64,000 nt of DNA from Brachionus manjavacas (taxonomy: Eukaryota; Rotifera; Eurotatoria; Ploima; Brachionidae). Position 1 is the stretch's first letter, and each line of letters starts with the position of its first letter. Shown here in pieces: positions 44,401 to 59,400 of this stretch. The position numbers were made by a program, and so were the translations under genes. The stretch is taken from positions 3,286,001-3,350,000 of the forward strand of contig JAHQIY010000012.1 of NCBI GenBank assembly GCA_019054805.1, in the 5' to 3' direction. The notes below the pieces were generated by a model, which was not told the origin of the DNA, did no database searches, and was given only the letters and a program-made list of their open reading frames with translations.

Positions 44401-47400
44401 GATTACCAGTCAGTCATTTTTCGAATCACTGCAGATTGGTCAATTTTTTAGCTACGATAAAGATTAAAGGCTTAGATTCAGAAACGCAAAAAGTCCTACA
44501 TGATACAAATTACAGAATTCCAAAAAGTAAAAAGTACAAGAAATTAGAAGACATCATGAAAGAGCAAAATACCCATTTTTTGACGTTTATAGGTTTTTTG
44601 GAATGAATTTTTCAAATAATGCAAAACCGAAGTTTTCACTGAAAAAATTTTGAAATTTATTTCACTTTGGCAATTTCATTATGAAAAAAAAATCCAAGAT
44701 TTTAAAAGTTATACACATTTAAAACTAACAAGTGATTACCAGTAAGTCATTTTTCAAGTCAATTCAGATTGGTCAATTTTTTAGCTACGATAAAGATTAA
44801 AGGCTTAGATTCAGAAACGCAAAAAGTCCTACATGATACAAATTACAGAATTCCAAAAAGTAAAAAGGACAAGAAATTAGAAGACTTCATGAAAGAGCAA
44901 AATACCCATTTTTTGACGTTTTTCAAATAGGTTTTTTCAATGAATTTTTCGAATAATGAAAAACCGAAGTTTTCACTGAAAAATTTTGAAATTTATTTCA
45001 CTTTGGCTATTTCATTATGAAAAAAAAATCAAAGATTCTAAAAGTTATGCACATGAAAAACCTACAAGTGATTACCAGTCAGTCATTTTTCGAGTCATTT
45101 CAGATTGGTCAATTTTTTAGCCACGATAAAGATAAATGGCTTAGATTCAGAAACGCAAAAAGTCCTACATGATACAAATTACAGAATTCCAAAAAGTTAA
45201 AAGGACAAGAAATTAGAAGACTTCATAAAAGATCAAAATACCCATTTTTTGACATATTTCAAATAGGTTTTTTGCAATGAATTTTTCAAATTATGTAAAA
45301 CGGAAGTTTTCACTGAAAATTTTGAAATTTATTTCACTTTGGCTATTTCAGTCCAAAAAAAATCAAAGATTCGAAAAGTTATGCACATGGGAAACTAACA
45401 AGTGATTACCAGTAAGTCATTTTTCAAGTCAATTCAGATTGGTCAATTTTTTAGCTACGATAAAGATTAAAGGCTTAGATTCAGAAACGCAAAAAGTCCT
45501 ACATGATACAAATTACAGAATTCCAAAAAGTAAAAAGCACAAGAAATTAGAAGACTTCAAAAAAGAGCAAAATACCCATTTTTTGACGTTTATGGGTTTT
45601 TTGGATTGAATTTTTCATATTATGTTAAACGGAAGTTTTCACTGAAAAATTTGAAATTTATTTCACTTTGGCTATTTCATTATCAAAAAAAAATCAAAGA
45701 TTCTAAAAGTTATGCACATGAGAAACTAACAAGTGATTACCAGTCAGTCATTTTTCGAATCACTGCAGATTGGTCAATTTTTTAGCTACGATAAAGATTA
45801 AAGGCTTAGATTCAGAAACGCAAAAAGTCCTACATGATACAAATTACAGAATTCCAAAAAGTTAAAAGGACAAGAAATTAGAAGACTTCATAAAAGATCA
45901 AAATACCCATTTTTTGACATATTTCAAATAGGTTTTTTGCAATGAATTTTTCAAATTATGTAAAACGGAATTTTTCACAAAAAATTTTTAAATTTATTTC
46001 ACTTTGGCTTTTTCATTATGAAAAAAAGTCAAAGATTCTAAAGTTATGCACATGGGAAACTAACAAGTGATTACCAGTCAGTCATTTTTCAAGTCAATTC
46101 AGATTGGTCAATTTTTTAGCTACGATAAAGATTAAAGGCTTAGATTCAGAAACGCAAAAAGTCCTACATGATACAAATTACAGAATTCCAAAAAGTAAAA
46201 AGGACAAGAAATATGAAGACTTCAAAAAAGAGCAAAAAACCCATTTTTTGACGTTTTTCAAATAGGTTTTTTGCAATGAATTTTTCAAATAATGCAAAAC
46301 CGAAGTTTTCACTGAAAAATTTTGAAATTTATTTCACTTTGGCAATTTCATTATGAAAAAAAAATCCAAGATTCTAAAAGTTATGCACATGGGAAACCTA
46401 CAAGTGATTACCAGTTACTTATTTTTCAAGTCAATTCAGATTGGACAATTATTTAGCTACGATAAAGATTAAAGGCTTAGATTCAGAAACGCAAAAAGTC
46501 CTACATGATACAAATTACAGAATTCCAAAAAGTAAAATAACAAGAAATTAGAAGACTTCATAAAAGAGCAAAATACCCATTTTTTGACGTTTTTCAAATA
46601 GGTTTTTTGCAATGAATTTTTCAAATAATGCAAAACCGAAGTTTTCACTGAAAAATTTTGAAATTTATTTCACTTTGGCTTTTACAGTTCAAATAAAAGT
46701 CAAAGATTCTAAAAGATATGCACATGAGAAACTAACAAGTGATTACCAGTAAGTCATTTTTCAAGTCAATTCAGATTGGTCAATTTTTTAGCTACGATAA
46801 AGATTAAAGGCTTAGATTCAGAAACGCAAAAAGTCCTACATGATACAAATTACAGAATTCCAAAAAGTAAAAAGGACAAGAAATTAGAAGACTTCAAAAA
46901 AGAGCAAAAAACCCATTTTTTGACTTTTTTCAAATAGTTTTTTTCAATGAATTTTTCGAATAATGAAAAACCGAAGTTTTCACTGAAAAATTTTGAATTT
47001 AATTCACTTTGGCTATTTCATTATGAAAAAAAAATCAAAGATTCTAAAAGTTATGCACATGGGAAGCTAACAAGTGATTACCAGTCAGTCATTTTTCGAG
47101 TCATTTCAGATTGGTCAATTTTTTAGCTACGATAAAGATTAATGGCTTAGATTCAGAAACGCAAAAAGTCCTACATGATACAAATTACAGAATTCCAAAA
47201 AGTAAAAAGGACAAGAAATTAGAAGACTTCATGAAAGAGCAAAATACCCATTTTTTGACGTTTTTCAAATAGGTTTTTTGCAATGAATTTTTCAAATTAT
47301 GTAAAACGGAAGTTTTCACTGAAAATTTTGAAATTTATTTCATTTTGGCTTTTTCATTTTGAAATAAAAATCAAAGATTCTAAAAGTTATGCACATGAGA

Positions 47401-50400
47401 AACTTACAAATGATTACCAGTCACAGATTTTTCTAGTCAATGCAGATTGGTCAATTTTTTAGCTACGATAAAGATTAAAGGCTTAGATTCAGAAACGCAA
47501 AAAGTCCTACATGATACAAATTACAGAATTCCAAAAAGTAAAAAGGACAAGAAATTAGAAGACTTCATGAAAGAGCAAAATACCCAATTTTTGACGTTTT
47601 TCAAATAGGTTTTTTGCAATGAATTTTTCAAATTATGTAAAACGGAAGTTTTCACTGAAAATTTTGAAATTTATTTCACTTTGGCTATTTCATTTAGAAA
47701 AAAAAATCAAAGATTCTAAAAGTTATGCACATGGGAAACTTACAAATGATTACCAGTCACAGATTTTTCTAGTCAATGCAGATTGGTCAATTTTTTAGCT
47801 ACGATAAAGATTAAAGGCTTAGATTCAGAAACGCAAAAAGTCCTACATGATACAAATTACAGAATTCCAAAAAGTAAAATAACAAGAAATTAGAAGACTT
47901 CATGAAAGAGCAAAATACCCATTTTTTGACGTTTATAGGTTTTTTGGAATGAATTTTTCAAATTATGTAAAACGGAAGTTTTCACTGAAAAATTTTGAAA
48001 TTTATTTCACTTTGGCTATTTCATTTTGAAAAAAAAATCAAAGATTCTAAAAGTTATGCACATGAAAAACCTACAAGTGATTACCAGTCAGTCATTTTTC
48101 AAGTCAATTCAGATTGGTCAATTTTTTAGCTACGATAAAGATTAAAGGCTTAGATTCAGAAACGCAAAAAGTCCTACATGATACAAATTACAGAATTCCA
48201 AAAAGTAAAAACGACAAGAAATTAGAAGACTTCATGAAAGATCAAAATACCCATTTTTTGACGTTTTTCAAATAGGTTTTTTGCAATGAATTTTTCGAAT
48301 TATGTAAAACGGAATTTTTCACTGAAAAATTTTGAAATTTATTTCACTTTGGCTTTTTCATTTTCAAAAAAATCAAAGATTCTAAAAGTTATGCACATGA
48401 GAAACTTACAAGTGATTACCAGTCAGTCATTTTTCAAGTCAATTCAGATTGGTCAATTTTTTAGCTACGATAAAGATTAAAGGCTTAGATTCAGAAACGC
48501 AAAAAGTCCTACATGATACAAATTACAGAATTCCAAAAAGTAAAAAGGACAAGAAATATGAAGACTTCATAAAAGATCAAAATACCCATTTTTTGACGTT
48601 TTTCAAATAGGTTTTTTGCAATGAATTTTTCGAATAACGCAAAAACGAAGTTTTCACTGAAAATTTTGAAATTTATTTCACTTTGGCTATTTCATTTTGA
48701 AAAAAAAATCAAAGATTCTAAAAGTTATGCACATGAGAAACTAACAAGTGATTACCAGTAAGTCATTTTTCAAGTGAATTCAGATTGGTCAATTTTTTAG
48801 CTACGATAAAGATTAACGGCTTAGATTCAGAAACGCAAAAAGTCCTACATGATACAAATTACAGAATTCCAAAAAGTAAAAAGGACAAGAAATTAGAAGA
48901 CTTCAAAAAAGAGCAAAATACCCATTTTTTGACGTTTTTCAAATAGGTTTTTTGCAATGAATTTTTCAAATTATGTAAAACGGAAGTTTTCACTGAAAAA
49001 TTTTGAAATTTATTTCACTTTGGCTATTTCATTTTGAAAAAAAATCAAAGATTCTAAAAGTTATGCACATGTGAAACTTACAAGTGATTACCAGTCAGTC
49101 ATTTTTCGAATCACTGCAGATTGGTCAATTTTTTAGCTACGATAAAGATTAAAGGCTTAGATTCAGAAACGCAAAAAGTCCTACATGATACAAATTACAG
49201 AATTCCAAAAAGTAAAAAGGACAAGATATTAGAAGAATTCATAAAAGATCAAAATACCCATTTTTTGACGTTTTTCAAATAGGTTTTTTGCAATGAACTT
49301 TTCAAATTATGTAAAACGGAAGTTTTCACTGAAAAATTTTGAAATTTATTTCAATTTGGCTATTTCATTATGAAAAAAAAATCAAAGATTCTAAAAGTTA
49401 TGCACATGAGAAACTTACAAATGATTACCAGTCACTTATTTTTCAAGTCAATTCAGATTGGTCAATTTTTTAGCTACGATAAAGATTAAAGGCTTAGATT
49501 CAGAAACGCAAAAAGTCCTACATGATACAAATTACAGAATTCCAAAAAGTAAAAAGGACAAGAAATTAGAAGACTTCATAAAAGATCAAAATACCCATTT
49601 TTTGACGTTTTTCAAATAGGTTTTTTGCAATGAATTTTTCAAATTATGTAAAACGGAAGTTTTCACTGAAAATTTTGAAATTTATTTCACTTTGGCTATT
49701 TGATTTTGAAAAAAAAATCAAAAATTCCTAAAGTTATGCACATGTGAAACTAACAAGTGATTACCAGTAAGTCATTTTTCAAGTCAATTCAGATTGGTCA
49801 ATTTTTTAGCTACGATAAAGATTAAAGGCTTAGATTCAGAAACGCAAAAAGTCCTACATGATACAAATTACAGAATTCCAGAAGATTAAAGGACAAGAAA
49901 TTAGAAGACTTCAAAAAAGAGCAAAATACCCATTTTTTGACGTTTTTCAAATAGGTTTTTTGCAATGAATTTTTCAAATTATGTAAAACGGAAGTTTTCA
50001 CTGAAAAATTTTGAAATTTATTTCACTTTGGCTATTTGATTTGAAAAAAAATCAAAGATTCTAAAGGATATGCACATGTGAAACTTACAAGTGATTACCA
50101 GTAAGTCATTTTTCAAGTCAATTCAGATTGGTCAATTTTTTAGCTACGATAAAGATTAACGGCTTAGATTCAGAAACGCAAAAAGTCCTACATTATACAA
50201 ATTACAGAATTCAAAAAAGTAAAAACGACAAGAAATTAGAAAACTTCATGAAAAAGCAAAATACCCATTTTTTGACGTTTATAGGTTTTTTGCAATGAAT
50301 TTTTCAAATTATGTAAAACGGAAGTTTTCACTGAAAAATTTTGAAATTTATTTCACTTTGGCTATTTCATTTGAAAAAAAATCAAAGATTCTAAACGTTA

Positions 50401-53400
50401 TGCACATGTGAAACTAACAAGTGATTACCAGTCAGTCATTTTTCAAGTCAATTCAGATTGGTCAATTTTTTAGCTACGATAAAGATTAAAGGCTTAGATT
50501 CAGAAACGCAAAAAGTCCTACATGATACAAATTACAGAATTCCAAAAAGTAAAAAGGACAAGAAATTAGAAGACTTCATGAAAGAGCAAAATACCCATTT
50601 TTTGACGTTTTTCAAATAGGTTTTTTGCAATGAATTTTTCAAATAATGCAAAACCGAAGTTTTCACTGAATATTTAAAATTTATATCACTTTGGCTTTTT
50701 CATTTTGTAACAAAAATCAAGGATTTTATAAGTAATACACATTTAAAACTTACAAGTGATTACCAGTCAGTCATTTTTCGAATCACTGCAGATTGGTCAA
50801 TTTTTTAGCTACGATAAAGATTAAAGGCTTAGATTCAGAAACGCAAAAAGTCCTACATGATACAAATTACAGAATTCCAAAAAGTAAAAAGGACAAGAAA
50901 TTAGAAGACTTCATAAAAGATCAAAATACCCATTTTTTGACGTTTTTCAAATAGGTTTTTTGCAATGAATTTTTCAAATTATGTAAAACGGAAGTTTTCA
51001 CTGAAAAATTTTGAAATTTATTTCACTTTGGCTATTTCATTTTGAAAAAAAATCAAAGATTCTAAAAGTTATGCACATGTGAAACTTACAAGTGATTACC
51101 AGTAAGTCATTTTTCAAGTCAATTCAGATTGGTCAATTTTTTAGCTACGATAAAGATTAAAGGCTTAGATTCAGAAACGCAAAAAGTCCTACATGATACA
51201 AATTACAGAATTCCAAAAAGGAAAAAGCACAAGAAATTAGAAGACTTCATAAAAGATCAAAATACCCATTTTTTGACGTTTTTCAAATAGGTTTTTTGCA
51301 ATGAATTTTTCAAATTATGTAAAACGGAAGTTTTCACTGAAAAATTTTGAAATTTATTTCACTTTGGCTTTTACAGTTCAAATAAAGGTCAAAGATTCTA
51401 AAAGTTACGCACATGAGAAACTAACAAGTGATTACCAGTCAGTCATTTTTCAAGTCAATTCAGATTGGTCAATTTTTTAGCTACGATAAAGATTAAAGGC
51501 TTAGATTCAGAAACGCAAAAAGTCCTACATGATACAAATTACAGAATTCCAAAAAGTAAAAACGACAAGAAATTAGAAGACTTCATGAAAGATCAAAATA
51601 CCCATTTTTTGACGTTTTTCAAATAGGTTTTTTGCAATGAATTTTTCATATTATGTAAAACGGAAGTTTTCACTGAAAAATTTTGAAATTTATTTCACTT
51701 TGGCTATTTCATTTTGAAAAAAAAATCAAAGATTCTAAAAGTTATGCACATGTGAAACCAACAAGTGATTACCAGTAAGTCATTTTTCAAGTCAATTCAG
51801 ATTGGTCAATTTTTTAGCTACGATAAAGATTAAAGGCTTAGATTCAGAAACGCAAAAAGTCCTACATGATACAAATTACAGAATTCCAAAAAGTAAAATA
51901 ACAAGAAATTAGAAGACTTCATGAAAGAGCAAAATACCCATTTTTTGACGTTTATAGGTTTTTTGGAATGAATTTTTCAAATTATGTAAAACGGAAGTTT
52001 TCACTGAAAATTTTGAAATTTATTTCACTTTGGCTATTTCATTTTGAAAAAAAATCAAAGATTCTAAACGTTTTGCACATGTGAAACTTACAAGTGATTA
52101 CCAGTCACTTATTTTTCAAGTCAATTCAGATTGGTCAATTTTTTAGCTACGATAAAGATTAAAGGCTTAGATTCAGAAACGCAAAAAGTCCTACATGATA
52201 CAAATTACAGAATTCAAAAAAGTAAAAACGACAAGAAATTAGAAAACTTCATGAAAAAGCAAAATACCCATTTTTTGACGTTTATAGGTTTTTTGCAATG
52301 AATTTTTCAAATTATGTAAAACGGAAGTTTTCACTGAAAAATTTTGAAATTTATTTCACTTTGGCTATTTGATTTTGAAAAAAAAATCAAAGATTCTAAA
52401 AGTTATGCACATGTGAAACTTACAAGTGATTACCAGTCAGAGATTTTTCAAGTCAATTCAGATTGGTCAATTTTTTAGCTACGATAAAGATTAAAGGCTT
52501 AGATTCAGAAACGCAAAAAGTCCTACATTATACAAATTACAGAATTCAAAAAAGTAAAAACGACAAGAAATTAGAAAACTTCATGAAAAAGCAAAATACC
52601 CATTTTTTGACGTTTATAGGTTTTTTGCAATGAATTTTTCAAATTATGTAAAACGGAAGTTTTCACTGAAAAATTTGAAATTTATTTCACTTTGGCTATT
52701 TCATTATCAAAAAAAAATCAAAGATTCTAAAAGTTATGCACATGGGAAACCTACAAGTGATCACACGTCACTTAGTTTTCAGGTCACTGCAGAATGGTCA
52801 ATTTTCTAGCTACGATAAATATTAAAGGCTTAGATTCAGAAACGCAAAAAGTCCTACATGATACAAATTACAGAATTCCAAAAAGTAAAAACGACAAGAA
52901 ATTAGAAAACTTCATGAAAAAGCAAAATACCCATTTTTTGACGTTTATAGGTTTTTTGCAATGAATTTTTCAAATTATGTAAAACGGAAGTTTTCAATGA
53001 AAAATTTTGAAATTTATTTCACTTTGGCTATTTCATTATGAAAAAAATCAAAGATTCTAAAAGTTATGCACATGAGAAACTAACAAGTGATTAACAGTAA
53101 GTAATTTTTCAAGTCAATTCAGATTGGTCAATTTTTTAGCTACGATAAAGATTAAAGGCTTAGATTCAGAAACGCAAAAAGTCCTACATGATACAAATTA
53201 CAGAATTCCAAAAAGTAAAAAGGACAAGAAATTAGAAGACTTCAAAAAAGAGCAAAATACCCATTTTTTGACGTTTTTCAAATAGGTTTTTTGCAATGAA
53301 TTTTTCAAATTATGTAAAACGGAAGTTTTCACTGAAAATTTTGAAATTTATTTCACTTTGGCTATTTGATTTTGAAAAAAAAATCAAAGATTCTAAACGT

Positions 53401-56400
53401 TTTGCACATGTGAAACTTACAAGTGATTACCAGTCACAGATTTTTCTAGTCAATGCAGATTGGTCAATTTTTTAGCTACGATAAAGATTAAAGGCTTAGA
53501 TTCAGAAACGCAAAAAGTCCTACATGATACAAATTACAGAATTCCAAAAAGTTAAAAGGACAAGAAATTAGAAGACTTCATAAAAGATCAAAATACCCAT
53601 TTTTTGACGTTTATAGGCTTTTGGAATGAATTTTTCAAATTATGTAAAATGGAAGTTTTCACTGAAAAATTTTGAAATTTATTTCACTTTGGCTATTTGA
53701 TTTTGAAAAAAAAATCAAAGATTCTAAAAGTTATGCACATGAGAAACTAACAAGTGATTAACAGTAAGTAATTTTTCAAGTCAATTCAGATTGGTCAATT
53801 TTTTAGCTACGATAAAGATTAAAGGCTTAGATTCAGAAACGCAAAAAGTCCTACATGATACAAATTACAGAATTCCAAAAAGTAAAAAGGACAAGAAATT
53901 AGAAGAATTCAAAAAAGAGCAAAATACCCATTTTTTGACGTTTTTCAAATAGGTTTTTTGCAATGAAATTTTCATATTATGTAAAACGGAAGTTTTCTTT
54001 GAAAAATTTTGAAATTTATTTCACTTTGGCTATTTCATTTTGAAAAAAAAATCAAAGATTCTAAAAGTTATGCACATGAGAAACTTACAAGTGATTACCA
54101 GTAAGTCATTTTTCAAGTCAATTCAGATTGGTCAATTTTTTAGCTACGATAAAGATTAAAGGCTTAGATTCAGAAACGCAAAAAGTCCTACATGATACAA
54201 ATTACAGAATTCCAAAAAGTAAAAAGGACAAGAAATTAGAAGACTTCATGAAAGAGCAAAATACCCAATTTTTGACGTTTTTCAAATAGGTTTTTTGCAA
54301 TGAATTTTTCAAATAATGCAAAACGGAAGTTTTCACAGAAAAATTTTGAAATTTTTTTCACTTTGGCTTTTACAGTTCAAATAAAAATCAAAGATTCTAA
54401 AAGTTATGCACATTTAAAACTTACAAGTGATTACCAGTCACAGATTTTTCTAGTCAATGCAGATTGGTCAATTTTTTAGCTACGATAAAGATTAAAGGCT
54501 TAGATTCAGAAACGCAAAAAGTCCTACATGATACAAATTACAGAATTCAAAAAAGTAAAAACGACAAGAAATTAGAAAACTTCATGAAAAAGCAAAATAC
54601 CCATTTTTTGACGTTTATAGGTTTTTTGGAATGAATTTTTCAAATTATGTAAAACGGAAGTTTTCACTGAAAATTTTGAAATTTATTTCACTTTGGCTAT
54701 TTCATTATGAAAAAAAAATCAAAGATTCGAAAAGTTATGCACATGGGAAACCTACAAGTGATTACCAGTCACTTATTTTTCAAGTCAATTCAGATTGGTC
54801 AATTTTTTAGCTACGATAAAGATTAAAGGCTTAGATTCAGAAACGCAAAAAGTCCTACATGATACAAATTACAGAATTCCAAAAAGTAAAAAGGACAAGA
54901 AATTAGAAGACTTCAAAAAAGAGCAAAATACCCATTTTTTGACGTTTTTCAAATAGGTTTTTTGCAATGAATTTTTCAAATAATGCAAAACCGAAGTTTT
55001 CACTGAAAATTTTGAAATTTATTTCACTTTGGCTATTTCATTTTGAAAAAAAAATCAAAGATTCTAAAAGTTATGCACATGAGAAACTTACAAATGATTA
55101 CCAGTCACAGATTTTTCTAGTCAATGCAGATTGGTCAATTTTTTAGCTACGATAAAGATTAAAGGCTTAGATTCAGAAACGCAAAAAGTCCTACATGATA
55201 CAAATTACAGAATTCCAAAAAGTAAAAAGGACAAGAAATTAGAAGACTTCATGAAAGAGCAAAATACCCAATTTTTGACGTTTTTCAAATAGGTTTTTTG
55301 CAATGAATTTTTCAAATTATGTAAAAGGGAAGTTTTCACTGAAAAATTTTGAAATTTATTTCACTTTGGCTATTTGATTTTGAAAAAAATCAAAGATTCT
55401 AAAAGTTATGCACATGAGAAACTTACAAGTGATTACCAGTCAGTCATTTTTCAAGTCAATTCAGATTGGTCAATTTTTTAGCTACGATAAAGATTAAAGG
55501 CTTAGATTCAGAAACGCAAAAAGTCCTACATGATACAAATTACAGAATTCCAAAAAGTAAAAAGGACAAGAAATTAGAAGACTTCAAAAAAGAGCAAAAT
55601 ACCCATTTTTTGACGTTTTTCAAATAGGTTTTTTGCAATGAATTTTTCAAATTATGTAAAACGGAAGTTTTCACTGAAAAATTTTGAAATTTATTTCACT
55701 TTGGCTATTTCATTTGAAAAAAAATCAAAGATTCTAAAAGTTATGCACATGAGAAACTTACAAGTGATTACCAGTCAGTCATTTTTCAAGTCAATTCAGA
55801 TTGGTCAATTTTTTAGCTACGATAAAGATTAAAGGCTTAGATTCAGAAACGCAAAAAGTCCTACATGATACAAATTACAGAATTCCAAAAAGTAAAAAGG
55901 ACAAGAAATTAGAAGACTTCAAAAAAGAGCAAAATACCCATTTTTTGACGTTTTTCAAATAGGTTTTTTGCAATGAATTTTTCAAATTATGTAAAACGGA
56001 AGTTTTCACTGAAAATTTTGAAATTTATTTCACTTTGGCTATTTGATTTTGAAAAAAAAATCAAAGATTCTAAAAGTTATGCACATGTGAAACTTACAAG
56101 TGATTACCAGTAAGTCATTTTTCAAGTCAATTCAGATTGGTCAATTTTTTAGCTACGATAAAGATTAAAGGCTTAGATTCAGAAACGCAAAAAGTCCTAC
56201 ATGATACAAATTACAGAATTCCAAAAAGTAAAAAGGACAAGAAATATGAAGACTTCATAAAAGATCAAAATACCCATTTTTTGACGTTTTTCAAATAGGT
56301 TTTTTGCAATGAATTTTTCAAATTATGTAAAACGGAAGTTTTCACTGAAAAATTTTGAAATTTATTTCACTTTGGCTTTTTCATTTTGAAATAAAAGTCA

Positions 56401-59400
56401 AAGATTCTAAAAGTAATGCACATGAGAAGCTAACAAGTTATTACCAGTCACTTATTTTTCTAGTCATTTCAGATTGGTCAATTTTTTAGCCACGATAAAG
56501 ATTAATGGCTTAGATTCAGAAACGCAAAAAGTCCTACATGATACAAATTACAGAATTCCAAAAAGTAAAAAGGACAAGAAATTAGAAGACTTCAAAAAAG
56601 AGCAAAAAACCCATTTTTTGACGTTTTTCAAATAGGTTTTTTGCAATGAATTTTTCAAATTATGTAAAACCGAAGTTTTCACTGAAAAATTTTGAAATTT
56701 ATTTCACTTTGGCTATTTCATTATGAAAAAAAAATCAAAGATTCTAAAAGTTATGCACATGTGAAACTTACAAGTGATTACCAGTAAGTCATTTTTCAAG
56801 TCAATTCAGATTGGTCAATTTTTTAGCTACGATAAAGATTAAAGGCTTAGATTCAGAAACGCAAAAAGTCCTACATGATACAAATTACAGAATTCCAAAA
56901 AGTAAAAAGGACAAGAAATATGAAGACTTCATAAAAGATCAAAATACCCATTTTTTGACGTTTTTCAAATAGGTTTTTTGCAATGAATTTTTCAAATTAT
57001 GTAAAACGGAAGTTTTCACTGAAAAATTTTGAAATTTATTTCACTTTGGCTATTTCATTTTGAAAAAAAAATCAAAGATTCTAAAAGTTATGCACATGAG
57101 AAACTAACAAGTGATTACCAGTCACTTATTTTTCAAGTCAATTCAGATTGGTAAATTTTTTAGCTACGATAAAGATTAATGGCTTAGATTCAGAGACGCA
57201 AAAAGTCCTACATGATACAAATTACAGAATTCCAAAAAGTAAAAAGGACAAGAAATTAGAAGACTTCATAAAAGATCAAAATACCCATTTTTTGACATTT
57301 TTCAAATAGGTTTTTTGCAATGAATTTTTCAAATTATGTAAAACGGAAGTTTTCACTGAAAATTTTGAAATTTATTTCACTTTGGCTATTTCATTTTGAA
57401 AAAAAAATCAAAGATTCTAAAAGTTATGCACATGTGAAACTTACAAGTGATTACCAGTCACTTATTTTTCAAGTCAATTCAGATTGGTCAATTTTTTAGC
57501 TACGATAAAGATTAAAGGCTTAGATTCAGAAACGCAAAAAGTCCTACATGATACAAATTACAGAATTCCAAAAAGTAAAAAGGACAAGAAATTAGAAGAC
57601 TTCAAAAAAGAGCAAAATACCCATTTTTTGACGTTTTTCAAATAGGTTTTTTGCAATGAACTTTTCAAATTATGTAAAACGGAAGTTTTCACTGAAAAAT
57701 TTTGAAATTTATTTCAATTTGGCTATTTCATTATGAAAAAAAAATCAAAGATTCTAAAAGTTATGCACATGAGAAACTTACAAATGATTACCAGTCACTT
57801 ATTTTTCAAGTCAATTCAGATTGGTCAATTTTTTAGCTACGATAAAGATTAAAGGCTTAGATTCAGAAACGCAAAAAGTCCTACATGATACAAATTACAG
57901 AATTCCAAAAAGTAAAAAGGACAAGAAATTAGAAGACTTCATAAAAGATCAAAATACCCATTTTTTGACGTTTTTCAAATAGGTTTTTTGCAATGAATTT
58001 TTCAAATTATGTAAAACGGAAGTTTTCACTGAAAATTTTGAAATTTATTTCACTTTGGCTATTTCATTATGAAAAAAAAATCAAAGATTCTAAAAGTTAT
58101 GCACATTTAAAACTTACAAGTGATTACCAGTCACAGATTTTTCAAGTCAATGCAGATTGGTCAATTTTTTAGCTACGATAAAGATTAAAGGCTTAGATTC
58201 AAAAACGCAAAAAGTCCTACATGATACAAATTACAGAATTCCAAAAAGTAAAAAGGACAAGAAATATGAAGACTTCATAAAAGATCAAAATACCCATTTT
58301 TTGACGTTTTTCAAATAGGTTTTTTGCAATGAATTTTTCAAATTATGTAAAACGGAAGTTTTCACTGAAAAATTTTGAAATTTATTTCACTTTGGCTATT
58401 TCATTTTGAAAAAAAAATCAAAGATTCTAAAAAGTTATGCACATGAAAAACTTACAAGTGATTACCAGTCAGTTATTTTTCCATTCAATTCAGATTGGTC
58501 AATTTTTTAGCTACGATAAAGATTAAAGGCTTAGATTCAGAAACGCAAAAAGTCCTACATGATACAAATTACAGAATTCCAAAAAGTAAAAAGGACAAGA
58601 AATTAGAAGACTTCAAAAAAGAGCAAAATACCCATTTTTTGACGTTTTTCAAATAGGTTTTTTGCAATGAATTTTTCAAATTATGTAAAACGGAAGTTTT
58701 CACTGAAAAATTTTGAAATTTATTTCAATTTGGCTATTTCATTATGAAAAAAAAATCAAAGATTCTAAAAGTTATGCACATGAGAAACTTACAAATGATT
58801 ACCAGTCACTTATTTTTCAAGTCAATTCAGATTGGTCAATTTTTTAGCTACGATAAAGATTAAAGGCTTAGATTCAGAAACGCAAAAAGTCCTACATGAT
58901 ACAAATTACAGAATTCCAAAAAGTAAAAAGGACAAGAAATTAGAAGACTTCATAAAAGATCAAAATACCCATTTTTTGACATTTTTCAAATAGGTTTTTT
59001 GCAATGAATTTTTCAAATTATGTAAAACGGAAGTTTTCACTGAAAATTTTGAAATTTATTTCACTTTGGCTATTTCATTTTGAAAAAAAAATCAAAGATT
59101 CTAAAAGTTATGCACATGTGAAACTTACAAGTGATTACCAGTCACTTATTTTTCAAGTCAATTCAGATTGGTCAATTTTTTAGCTACGATAAAGATTAAA
59201 GGCTTAGATTCAGAAACGCAAAAAGTCCTACATGATACAAATTACAGAATTCCAAAAAGTAAAAAGGACAAGAAATTAGAAGACTTCATGAAAGAGCAAA
59301 ATACCCAATTTTTGACGTTTTTCAAATAGGTTTTTTGCAATGAATTTTTCAAATTATGTAAAAGGGAAGTTTTCACTGAAAAATTTTGAAATTTATTTCA